Source: Gonapodya sp. JEL0774
Lineage: Eukaryota; Monoblepharomycota; Monoblepharidomycetes; Monoblepharidales; Gonapodyaceae
DNA: 64,000 bases
Assembly (NCBI GenBank): GCA_027604505.1
Contig: JADIIX010000018.1
Span: 69,946-133,945, forward strand
Reading direction: 5' to 3'
Notes under the pieces: model-generated
What the model was told of the DNA's origin: nothing
Database searches by the model: none
The model's input: only the letters and a program-made list of their open reading frames with translations
In this document: piece by piece, positions 11,901-23,800 of the stretch
Layout: every line of letters begins with the position of its first letter
Position numbering within the stretch: the stretch's first letter is position 1
Translations under genes and position numbers: made by a program

Positions 11901-13108
11901 TGAAGTCAATATTGACTAAGAATTGTCGCATGAGGTTTCGCAATAGAATTGGATTGGAGTCAGCAACTTTTAGATACACTGAGTTTCGGATGAAGGCGAG
12001 GCGAACGGGGGTTTTGGCTCGCCAACAAACGGGTGACGGTTGAAAAATAATTGCCGAGAGCGCTCCTGCCAGGGATCCCCGACCAAGCTCCCAGAAACTG
12101 ATAATCTGTTGTCCAGGCCGCTTCGGTGTGGACACAGCTTCGAGGGTCCCATCAAGCACAAGGAAGAGTCCTTCGAAAAGGAAATTCTCTTTCACGAGCT
12201 CATACCCAGTGTCGAAAGAATGAAGCTCCACAGCGTTCGCAGCATGTCGCGGGAGCTGTGCAGTAGACAAGCCAAGGGAGGAGGCCATCAAGGTAAGGCA
12301 AGCACGTTGTACCGTGGCTTTTTCCGCAGTAGAAACGTCCACTGACGAAGAGTGGAAATGGGAGTGCTGGTCCACACTCGGAGAGTTGCTGTGGAGAACA
12401 GCACAGAACTTGGCGTAAGCTAGATCCTCGGGCGCAATGACATCTGAAGCATGCACGATATTAAGGAGCTCTTTCGAATATTCCAGATAGCGGTGAATGA
12501 AGGGTATCGTAATTTTGCAAACCCGCGACACAAACAAAGAAAGAATCTGGGTTGCAGCGGCTTGGTGACTCTCCAGGAGCAATGCAAAGAACCCTTCGGG
12601 AATGACAGCTACAACCGTGGGGTCCGTTGCGACGGCTTGGATTTTGGCAGGGCGAGTGAAGCGATCATTGGTTTTACTGGCGAGTTGTCCATTTGCGAGC
12701 TCATTGATGATGGTGAAGAGTGACGTGATGACCCGACCGGGTTTAACCTCGTGCAGTAGGTGCAGCTCGCCCGATTCAATACAGGAAATATTGACCCGTC
12801 CAGAGATTAAAATTGCGGTATGTCTGAAAGTGACTGTGGGGCTGAACAGGACCTCACCAGGGTCCAACCGTCGACGCTGCACCGCTTGGGCGACGAGTTC
12901 GAAGACTTCACGCTGGTGGGTGTGCAAACAAATTGAATCATACTTTTTGTGTGACCAATGCGAAAGGTCATACCTCCAGGAATCCAAGAATATTCCCGAG
13001 AGCACGCTCCACTGCTTCATCCATCAAAAGATCGGGTGTTGAAGTGGCGTCTTCCCATGTTCTCGGAGTTGGGACAACCGCGATGTCGGTATGTGCATTT
13101 CCTGTCAT
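8976..13108 (-). CDS. NTE1: NTE1-type patatin phospholipase, copy B
   Basis: Paralogue of copy A, tail to tail with it. Thirteen exons on the minus strand join in frame to 1124 residues: 12974-13108, 11867-12912, 11222-11807, 10712-11143, 10409-10647, 10215-10353, 10031-10154, 9874-9963, 9684-9809, 9554-9625, 9307-9495, 9150-9232 and 8976-9089. Exon sizes mirror copy A (1046, 139, 90, 126, 72 and 83 nt are identical). The patatin motifs GGGAKG, GTSMG and DGG are intact. Differences from A: the first two exons of A are one exon here, and intron 2 (between 11867 and 11807) must use a GC-AG pair (AG|GCACGT) where A has AG|GTAAGT. The start ATG at 13108 has an in-frame TAA upstream. No N-terminal membrane segment is seen. 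The domain outside the conserved tract has diverged considerably from A, so some functional split is possible. Confidence 0.91.
11914..12867 (-). repeat. Inverted repeat arm 2: near-identical tract in NTE1-B
   Basis: Counterpart of 4751-5705 in inverted orientation, covering the first two cyclic-nucleotide-binding-like folds. Only scattered differences occur, including runs of well over 100 identical bases, whereas the exon ends on both sides and all following exons differ strongly. Confidence 0.85.
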
Positions 13109-14549
13109 GGTCTGACTTTCCGCAACGGACGAAAGTGAGAATGAAGTTCTTTCAATTGGATGAAAAGACGTTGCTGACGACGGATCGGATGTTTAAAAAT
13201 GCTCCCGTTCCATCACCTGCGGGCCTGAGGGATGCATGAGCCCAATTTCGAGCTTCTACACAGACTTGCCGGATTCAGCTGTGCCGAACTGAGATAAACT
13301 CACCGGAGATGTCCACTGAGTCGGTTTGAGTTTGAGGGCAACCTACCTCATATTATATCCGATCAGCCGCGGACGGAGGCACTGGCGGACCTGTTGTGAC
13401 CGTTCGTTTCCGTTTGTCTTTTTGTCCGAGCGCTTGTCCCAGCAGTGGGAAGATGGGTATGATGGATTCTTCATCGGATGCGCGTGTCGTGATCACAGTC
13501 AAGAATTGATTGGAATGTAAATGGAGGAGACGGCCAGCAAGACCTTCGTATGCCGTTGCTGCTCATACTGGAGTAGCAACCCGACCCATGACGATGCCGT
13601 AGCCGCGGCAATGGGGACTTGACGGACGCCACCACAGGTGTAAGACTAGTGTTGGATGGGGCTTCGAAAATGGAGGGGATTCGACACCCGATCCAGGCAC
13701 TCATTTCGTACAACTCTATACTCAACATGGTGTCTGGAGAGCCTCCGAGCATGAATGACACGCTTTGGATCTTCCAGAGGCACGTCCGTCCGTGGGTGGC
13801 CAGGCTCTATGGTTCAGACCAATGTCCGTGTGTATACAACAACTCTGTGGAAGAAAATAATATCCATTCACCGCGAGGGAGATAATGTCTCCATCCCCAT
13901 CGATCACGAACTGCTCGAGGCGCATATTATTGTGCCGAAACGCTCGATGGAATCACTAGCTACAGTCCTTCATCCCGTGGCTGACAACTTCGGAGCCGAC
14001 AGGTAGTGAAAGTTCACTTGACATGCAAGAGTGTGTAGGAATATCGAAGACGGGGGCAACAATGATGAAAGAGAGGCCCAATAACATGAACATCGTCGCA
14101 TGGTAGACATGCATAGAAGAAAGTAAACTACTCAGGTAAAACAATTCGGTCAGGAACGATACAGACAGCGAGATTCAAGGTAGAAAGACAATTCTATTTG
14201 ATGCTATTTTCGGCTTGCATGCATATCACACTGGTAGTGTTCTCGCGTCCAACCCTTTTCTTCACCATTCTGAGCAAAATCCTTCCGCTGGCAACACAGA
14301 ACGTGCTAAAATGCTATGCACCACTTGGAAGAGTTCGTTCATGCAGGTACATGCGTTTCCTGTGTTGGATGAACAGTTCATGCATTATACGTGTTTTGGA
14401 CCCTTTTCCGACTACTTTTCTATTACTGTGGCTGGGAACTCATATTATTTATTATATAGAATACTGGAATATATGCACCAACAGAAGAAAACCCATCCAC
14501 TCGTTACTTTATAACGTTGAGAAGTCCACATCGACTTCTCGACTCAACT
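13109..14549. other. Divergent intergenic region between NTE1-B and PDR-A
   Basis: About 1.4 kb, the widest gap in the duplicated block, and the shared upstream region of two divergent genes. Overlapping frames at 13471-13761 (-) and 13619-13885 (+) show no domain and no splice partners. The part from 14190 to 14520 is AT-rich. I see no gene I can support. Confidence 0.5.
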
Positions 14550-17500
14550 ATGAATGAATCAGAGAATCGACCGTTCATGAGGGATATCACCCGGCTGAGC
14601 AGGAAACTTACTTCCAAATCTCAGGCCTCCGAGATTGGAGTTTCTCCTGGATTGAGCAGGAGATTGACCACGAAATCTCAGCTCTCGGAAATCGGACTTC
14701 AAGGTGAGCTTGCTGCGTGCAAAGTCACGGACCGAAAGAGTCTCTAGGTTCTCACCGTCGCTAAACTTTACAGAAACGGAGGTCGATTCTTTCTTGAAAC
14801 AACTCAAGAACAAAGCTGCTGAAAATGGATACGACCAAAAAGAGGCAACACTGATATGGCGTGACATCCGGGTGGTCGGCAGCAAATCTTTGGTGACAGA
14901 GGGAATACCCACGTTGGGCAGTGTACGATCGGCTTCAAAGACCTGCACTCCCCTATGAATGCGCACTCATCGATTTGTCCATCCGGCTCCACAGTCATTC
15001 CTCGGAGTCTTAAAGCTCCCTTTGACTCCCTTTATGTACCTGCTGTCAAAGGTTAAAACCTCCCCAGTCGATAACTCTGCTACTCTTCTTCACCCCACAT
15101 CCGGATTTGTTCGGCCCGGAGAAATGCTTCTCGTTTTGGGAAAGCCCGGTGCTGGCGCTGGACCCCTAGTGAGAGTCATTGGTAAGACACCCGAGAGGCT
15201 CAAAAAACTGTACAGCGAGGTGGATGGAGACATAACAATTAACGGGATCGCAAGTGCTGAATTCAAGGTAGGTTCAACCGAGAGACCTCGAACGAAACCT
15301 CAGTCGGGAATTGATGAGCGCGCATCTCTGTTGGGGAGCAGAAACGGTACGAGAATGAAATACTTTACAGTGGCGGTAAGCAAGTTCCTAGATCTGGCGT
15401 ACCCATGCTATTTTCAAGCAACAATCTTTATACGGGCAGATGATGACCTCCACATTGCATCCCTTACTGTCCGACAAACCCTGTCGGCTGCATTGAACTA
15501 CAAAATCGGTCACACAAACACGGACCGTGGTGTGGAAGGAGTACGAGAAGACCATTTGAATTTTCTGCAGGAATGGCTTGGATTGAAAGGGGCCATGGAC
15601 ACCGTGGTAGGAAACGAATTCTTGAGAGGTGTGAGTGGCGGCGAAAAAAAGAGGGTGTCAAGTGAGTCAGCGGTGCCGGATACTCCTCTTCCAGGCTGTG
15701 CGTGCTCACGACAGTGCCCTGAACAGTTGCGGAACAGCTGACTGGATCTGCGGCGATCAACGTGTGGGACCAAACAACAAAGGGACTGGACGCGACGTAC
15801 GCTCTTCAAGTCATGAAGGGATTTCGTTTGATGACAACTGCACTCGGCCGCACCACCATTGTACATAGTACGTTTTGAAGCGAGCTCTTAGCGCACCCAA
15901 TACTTACTTATCTGTTCAATTCTAGTCAACCAAACCAGTGACTCTATTTACCGAGTCTTTGATCGCGTTCTTCTCCTGTCCCATGGCCGGACTATCTACT
16001 GTGGGCCAACTTCAACGGCTCAAGCCTACTTCCAGAAGCTCGGTTTTCGCCCGCTACCGAGGCAGAGTGTGCCCGACTTCATCAATTCGGTGACAGAAGT
16101 CAACGAACGAGTGCTCGCAGAGGGTGTTGACCCGTCAACCGTTCCGTCCACCGCCTTAGAATTTGAGAAGGCGTGGCTGGCATCCGAGGTGCGTTTCTGT
16201 TCAAAATGAGACTGTTTTTGATACTCATTGCCATTGTGAATAGGATTATCATGCCATGATGCGGGATCTCGGGGCGTTGGAGCAAAAACTGGTGTCGAAC
16301 AAAAGTGCTGAAACTTTCCATGCTGCTGAAACCGCATTCCGTGAGGAGAATTTTAGCTCCACTATCGACTCTGTTCGGTCGCGTACAACATGGGAGCAAG
16401 TGAGTCCCTTCTTCGAGTCAGCGTCGGGCCTGGATATTTTGGGTGACTGTTTCTATTCACCGGTTGCAACAGTTCAAAATGTCCCTCTCACGTGAATTCA
16501 ATCTGATGAGGGGACAGCCCACACTTACTATCGGCACACTACTCTTTGTCCTCATTCTGGGTCTCTGCATGGGTACGATGGCCATCCGCCTTCCTTTGAC
16601 CCCGATTGGAGCATTCACGCGAGGTGGTGCCGTTTTCTTTAGCTTGTGAGTAGAATTTCGGGGTAGAATCACGTTGATGGTGAACTGGCTGGACGCTCAT
16701 ACTCATTTCGAGGTTAGGCTTCTCAACACGATCCAGACACAAACCGATATTCCCAGAATGGTCGCAGAACGCTCTTACGTCTACAAGCACAAGGAATGGA
16801 CTTTCTATCGGGCAGGCGTGCGCTATGTGGGTGATGGAGTTCTCAAAGGCGAATACCACAAAGACTCACCATCGGTTTCGTCTTCAGATGGCATGGGTTG
16901 TCGCAGACATCCCAGTTCGAATACTAGCATCTTTGATGTTCACATTGTTCTACTGGACAACTGGCTTGAATCCCGACCCTGTGCGATTCGTAACCTTTTT
17001 GCTCTTCAACTTTTTCGCCGGAGCTTGTTACTCTTCGTTCAGCCGGTGAGTGTTATGGACTGCACCCTCAATGATGCACGAACTGAGAACTTTGCGCCAC
17101 GAAGGTTTATCACGGCGATTTCACCTGATATCAACGTTGCTCTGCGGCTGAACTCCATATGGCTGATTCCGAATTTAAGTGAGTCAATCTCTCATCACAC
17201 TCTTTGTCGCTGATTACATGACAAATGGCCGGTTTGCAGTCTACTGTGGATATATGATTCCGTATTCGGAGGTGAAGCCTTGGTTCATATGGTGGGTAGG
17301 ATGAAACATGTGAGAACTGAGCGGCTGCTGAGCGGCATCTTCCCACCCAAGGTTCGTGTGGATCTCCCCACTTGCGTATTCTTTCAGAGGTGAGTCATGC
17401 ATGCTTTTCTTGTTGTTGTTATACGGTTTCACTCAACATCTTCTGGCGTACAAAGCCTTGATGGGAAACGAATTCCGTGGTCTCACCTTTGAGTGTGCTG

Positions 17501-20500
17501 GGGACTACGTTGTCCCGCCGTACTCTGGCGTGTCGGACACATACAAGACTTGCAACATGCAAGGTGCAAAACCTGGGAGCATGATGGTGGACGGAAGCGA
17601 CTACGTGCAAAGCACTTATGGGTTTGATGCTTCCAGTGGGACTGTATGGTGGAATTTTGGCGCCGTGGTCGGTCTTTGGTTTGTTTTCTTGATGCTTTCG
17701 GTGAGTGTTATATTCAGGCGGAGTCCCAATGCATTAACAAGTTAATATCGATTTTCATCTTCTGTTTGGTCTCTTTACAGGTCATTGTGTCTGAATTTGC
17801 AGAATTTGGAGGAAGTACGTCGCTAACGTTGACAGGTGTTGTTGAATTCTTGAGAATGACAAGCGTCTTCGTTACAGGTGGCATCAACCGGATGATATTT
17901 CAGAAAAGCCGTTCTTCGGGTAATGACCGGTCCGAGAAAAAGAGATCAGCGAGCGAACAGACAATTGTCGAAATGGATATTGCTCAACCGCGCTCAAAGG
18001 GACTTGCCAGAATGTCAACCTTAAAAATGACGAGTAATCTCAGCTTGACCTGGAGTAATCTGAGTTACTGGATACCATCGCCAACTGGAGAACGGCAACT
18101 GCTTGATAACATCTCGGGCACCGCAAGACCGGGTCGAATGGTTGCTCTGATGGGGTTCACAGGAGCAGGAAAGACCACACTGCAAGATGTGCTTACCCGT
18201 CGCAAAGCCATTGGAAGAATCGATGGCACTGTGTTTGTTGGCGCTTCACCACAAACCTCTGGGTTTAAGAGGATCTTGGGCTATGCTGAGCGTGGGTTCA
18301 GCATGTTATGAGATATTTTTTCACAAGCTTGAGTTACTTTGAACCACAGAAATGGATCTTCATACTGCAACCGCCACTGTCCGAGAAGCGTTGCGATTCT
18401 CTGCATATCTTCGTCAGCCCGCGGAAGTGTCACTGGAGGAGAAGAACCAGTTTGTGGAGGAGGTGAGAGTCACGTTTGATTCGTCATGGTCCTGACTAAC
18501 AATAGAATAAAATCTGAACCAGATTATTGACTTGATCGGCCTGAACGATATCGCAGATGCCCTGGTTGGCAAAGTTGAAACAGGTGTTGGGATCAATCTC
18601 ACTGATCGCAAACGCCTCACGATCGCGATTGAGCTCTGCGCGCGACCTGAATTTCTTGTCGCAGATGAGGTGATTGTCATGCGACATTCAAGCAATCAGT
18701 CATTCGAAACAAATTCTGATTTGATTCTTTCGGCAGCCCACATCAGGTCTTGATTCATATGCAGCCTTCCAGATTGTCAAACTTCTCCGAAAATTGGTAA
18801 GGTTTTATCAAATCGTAACTCCTTTTGGTCACACCGCTAATTTATCCCCAATCCTGTAGGCGGATAAAGGCCAAGCGATCGTTTGCACCATCCATCAGCC
18901 TTCAGCAATTCTCTTCGAGCACTTTGATGATCTGTTGTTACTTGGTCCTGGAGGTAGAACCCTCTATTTCGGGGAGATTGGAGCGCAATCTACCACAGTC
19001 ACGCGATATTTTGAAAAACGTGGTGCCGCTTTATACAATCAAGCAGAGAATCCCGCCGAGTACGTTTTGGATGCCGGTAACGGCCTTCGCAATGCTGATA
19101 CGGACGCGGAAATCGATTGGGTCGATCTTTGGCGAACCTCTGATGAAGCCAAATCGTTGGAGTCCACGATATCCGAACTTCGCAATGTTCCTGTCGACGA
19201 AGATGCACAAGAAATACAGAAGAATGAGTTCAGTCTTACCACAATTCAAGTGAGGTTTTAAAGGAAACTTAGGCTGGCAAGCCGTTTGCTCACTATAACT
19301 TTCACACCAAAGCAAATCCCCATTGTGACCAAACGTCTATTCTTTGGGCACTGGCGGAGCCCCGAGTACACATTTGGTCGGGTGATTGTCTCCGCCATGC
19401 ACGGCATTCTCCTTGGTCTTTCTTTTTTCGAAGTCACCAATGATCAAGTTGGTCTATTCAATAGACTTTTTGCAATTTTATGCACAGCTGCCTTTTGCGT
19501 CGCAACTGTGGTGGTAAGCTGAGCAATTTACACGTTAGTCTCATGCAATCCCAACGCACTGTTCATACAGATGTCCTTGCCGTACATGAATGATCTCAAA
19601 ACCAGGTTTGCTCGTGAATCCGCGCAAGGATTCTATAACTGGTTCGCCTTTTCCGTGGCTGTCAGTGTTGTCGAAGTGAGTTTGCCGGCGACTTGTACTT
19701 GTGATCATGGATACGATACGATCCCTTGTCTGTTCCAAAAGGTTTTGTTCAGCGCCATCCAAGCTACCACCTTGTTCGTACTTTTCTATTTCCTCTCGGG
19801 CTTGTCTGGTTCATCCAGTGCTGCCATCACATTTTGGTTGTTCATGGTGTTTTTGATAATGTTTGCGGTATCTTTGGGACAATGGATCGCTGCGTTGATG
19901 CCCACTCTACCTCTTGCAACAATGCTTGTGGCGCTTGTCACAACATTTCTCTCTGCGCTATCGGGTATCGCGGTTCCGGAACAACAGAGTAAGTGGATGG
20001 TTGGTCAAAATTACTCCTGATTGGCGATTCTCCGAGAAGTAAACTTCATATCTTCGCAACCAAATAACAGTGCCTGTATTCTGGTGGGTAATCTCAAGTC
20101 TCTTGTTGATGTATTGAGATTTGCAGAGGATTTATGATTTCGCATGTTCATGTTTTGTAGGAGAATCTTCTATTACTTGGATCCTTACCGTGAGTAGCGC
20201 GATACAGTTACCCCTGCTTGCTTTTGTCCTTAGCGGCTGTCTTTCATATTAGACTACTATGCGGAGGGCATCCTCACAAACGAGTTTCAAAATCTGAGGG
20301 TCACATGCCGTGATTCCGAACTTCTCCGATTTCCCCCCACGCCCGGGGCCACTTGCATACAGTACATGGCAACGTACTTCGCGAGAGGGGGGCCAGGCTA
20401 TTTACAGAATCCCGGTGCGCGGGACATGTGCGGGTATGTTTTGACTTCTCACTAGTTTGGACTGATGATAGAGCGCTAATTTCCCGAATGCTCAGACTCT

Positions 20501-20664
20501 GTCAGCTTTCAAACCCGTCGCCGCTATTAGACCGACAGTTCTCATTCACCTACCAGCATGTTTGGCGCAATCTCGGAATTCTGATAGCGATGGTTGCCAT
20601 GAATCGGGTGATTCTGTTTATTGCGATGCGGGCGCAGTCCAAAAAACTATTAAGCAAGCAGTGA
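14550..20664 (+). CDS. PDR-type (ABCG full-size) ABC transporter, copy A
   Basis: PDR transporters are plasma-membrane ATPases exporting hydrophobic drugs, sterols or lipids. Twenty-eight exons join in frame to 1447 residues, in the order NBD1-TMD1-NBD2-TMD2. NBD1: Walker A-like GKPGAGAG (about residue 150; Lys replaced by Ala), signature VSGGEKKR (about 270), Walker B region [13 protein letters not shown]2: canonical Walker [10 protein letters not shown] (about 857), signature region INLTDRKRL, and PTSGLD. TMDs contain the PDR landmarks [19 protein letters not shown] and [11 protein letters not shown]. Exons include 34-nt (15342-15375) and 13-nt (20071-20083) microexons. Degenerate NBD1 and catalytic NBD2 are usual for PDR pumps, but the family normally has Cys at the Walker A Lys position, not Ala. 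The substrate is unknown. It faces copy B 147 bp downstream. Confidence 0.92.
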
Positions 20665-20811
20665 CAATCCAATTTATGTTAGTTTATTGATTTCTTATTG
20701 AATGTCTATTTGCTATGTGTCAAAAGATTCGCATAAGAGTCAGTGCAGGTGTTTTAGAATACATGTATATTCTACTCAATCTAGTCTACCAGGAAAACAT
20801 GAACCGTTCTC

Positions 20812-23800
20812 TCACTTCGACAATCTCTTGGATTGCAGTCTCATGAAACAGAACATGAGAACTCGATTCGCAACAAACATCGCGAGTAGAACAACAAAGT
20901 TACGCCAGAGGTGATCAAATGAGAAGGAAAATTGCTGCTCCAGCACCACTGGGGCGTTTGAAAGCTGGCAAAGACTATTTAATTGGGATTGTGTATGAGA
21001 CAATATGTCCTAAAACATCAGGAGCCTGGTTTGTGACTGGCACTCACCCGCAAATATCTGTTGCCTCGGGGTTTTGTAGATACCCTGGACCACCGTTCGT
21101 GAAGTAAGGGGTCATGTATTGCTGACAAGTTGCACCGGGTGTGGGTGGAAAGCGGAGGAGCTCGGAATCACGGCAAGTGATGTTGAGGTTCTTGAACTCA
21201 TTCGTGAGTGTGCTTTCCACGAAGAAGTCTACGCGGCAGACAGATCAGTGTGATAAGGGTGCAAGCATTCGCAGGATGCACTCACGATACGGGTCCACGT
21301 AGAAGAACCAATACCTTTGCAACCCGCAGAGAATGTAACGCAAGTCAGAATGAGATTAACGGATGTGCACGTGCATCGCATCTAACCTACCAAAATTTAG
21401 GCACTAGATATGCAACGAAAAGCATTAACTTGAGATCAACTAGTTCAAACCGAGCGCTTTATAGCCAACTTACTCTGTTCGAAAGGTGCGGGAATGCCCG
21501 AAAATCCGGGGAGTAGCGTTGTAATGAGACCTGCCAGTATTGTCGATAACGGCAGATTGGGCATAAGAGCAGCGATCCATTGGCCCATGGATACAGCGAA
21601 CAGTTGAAGCAATACATGAAAGAGTAAGAAGGTAGCGGCGACACTCGAAGTCCCGGACAATCCGGCAACGAAGTAGTAGATAACGAAGAAAAATATGGAC
21701 TGGATGATGGTGTAGGGAATCTAGAAGAGAGTCGCTTCAATGAAGCGCCAAAGACTCGAACTGGCAACACTTACCTCTACTACAGTGACAGCCACGGAGA
21801 AGGCAAACCAGTTGTAGAATCCTTGTGCCGATTCTCTAAGAAAATAAGTCTTCATATCGGTGAAGAACGGCATGGATACCTAAGAAAAAGACGTTGAGAG
21901 AACGAAGACCATGCACACAAATTCTGCTCACCTGAACCGTAGCTACAGAGAATGCAGCTGTCATGAAAACGGAAAAAATGCGGTTGAACAGCCCCGCTCT
22001 GTCACCAGTTACTTGGAAAAACGACAGAGACAGCAGTATCCCATTTATCAGTGAAATGATCACTCGACCAAACGTGTAGTCCGGACTACGCCAATATGTT
22101 GTGAAGAGTCGTGCAGTCACGATTGGAATTTGCTGAAAATATGTGTTCAGAATCGGTCATGTCAACCTTGCTTATGAATGTGAGTATTTGAGACGCATTG
22201 AAATCTCACCTGAAAGGTAGAGAGACTGAACTCTTGCGTCTGAAGCTCTTGCGCTGCCACGTCAACTGGGGTGTTCCGGAGTCTTTGTACAACGTCCTCC
22301 AAACTTTTTGCTTCGTCCGAGTCTTTCCATAGTTGAACCCAGTCAACAGGTGCATCAGGATTCGCGTTTCGAAGGCCATTACCGGCGTCCAATATATACT
22401 CGGCAGGATTCTCGGACTTGTCATACGAAGCTGCGCCACGCTTTTCGAAGTAGCTTGTCACAGTAACCGATTCAGGTCCAATCTCACCGAAGTAAAGAGG
22501 CTTGCCACCGGGGCCAAGAAGCAGAAGATCATCGAAATGCTCAAAGAGAATAGCCGAAGGTTGGTGAATCGTACACAGAATTGCTTGACCCTTCTCAGCC
22601 TGCGAGTGTGTAAGTCACAGATGAGTTTGACACTGGACTGAGGAGGAGTTGCGAGGGTTGACAACTTACCAACTTGTGCAGAAGTTTAACGATTTGGAAA
22701 GCTGCGTATGAATCCAAGCCACTTGTCGGCTTTCGTCTCGGTGATTAACATCGCGAACATATTTGCGATAGGGCGCATCATTTCCTCACCTCATCAAGAA
22801 CAAGAAACTCAGGACGAGCACACAATTCAATCGCAATTGTGAGGCGTTTGCGATCCGTCAGGTTGATCCCAACTCCGGTTTCTAATGTGCCAACCATAGC
22901 GTCCGCGATGTCATTCAAACCCATTAGGTTTATAATCTAAGCCAGCGGGTCAACCACAACCACTTCATGCTTTGTCGAGCAGAATAAGATCTCACCTCTT
23001 CGACAAACCGATTCTTCTCATCTACCGAAGTTTCAGATGGTTGACGGAGATACGCAGAGAATCGTAGTGCTTCGCGAATAGTAGCGGTTGGTGTGTGGAC
23101 ATCCATTTCTGGAGATTCATTCGAAATTTAGAACATACTCCTCGTTCACCTGGAAGAGGGTCGAACACTCACGTTCGGCATATCCCATAATGCGCTTGAA
23201 GCCCGTTGTTTGCGGCAATGATCCAACAAAAACAGTTCCATCGATTCTTCCAGCCGTCTTGCGACGGGTCAGCACATCTTGAAGTGTAGTTTTGCCTGCT
23301 CCAGTGAACCCCATGAGAGCGAGCATACGACCAGGTCTAACTGCTCCAGAAACGTTGTCCAAAAGCTGGCGCTCGCCTGTTGGGGTTTGTATCCAGTAAC
23401 TGAGATTCCTCCACGTGAGGTTAAGGCTCGTAGTCATCTTTAGGGACGCAACTCGGTTAATGATGTTTGGGTTGATCGCTTCCACATCAACATCGACCGC
23501 TATTTGTTCGCTGGGGATCAATTTCGCCTCAGATTCAAGATACTCGTCGTGGTGAGGAATACGGCCCTTCTGAAAGATCATACGGTTTATGCCGCCTGCA
23601 AGTCTCAACAGAAAGTCATAGTTATCAGTCCAGAATACCCGCAACGAGAGCAAATGCGCAATGGAAACGTACTGCCGCCGAACTCTGCAATCTCAGATAC
23701 AACCGCCTGAAGCAGGACAAGTAAGTGTGCGCAGGACAATAAAGAACGGTACATTTCAGGGAAGCGACCCAATTACTCACCGAAAGTACCAAGAAGACAA

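Noticed and set aside
13471-13885. Overlapping small ORFs between NTE1-B and PDR-A
   Set aside because: They lie antisense to each other, show no domain and no splice partners; a promoter region is more likely.
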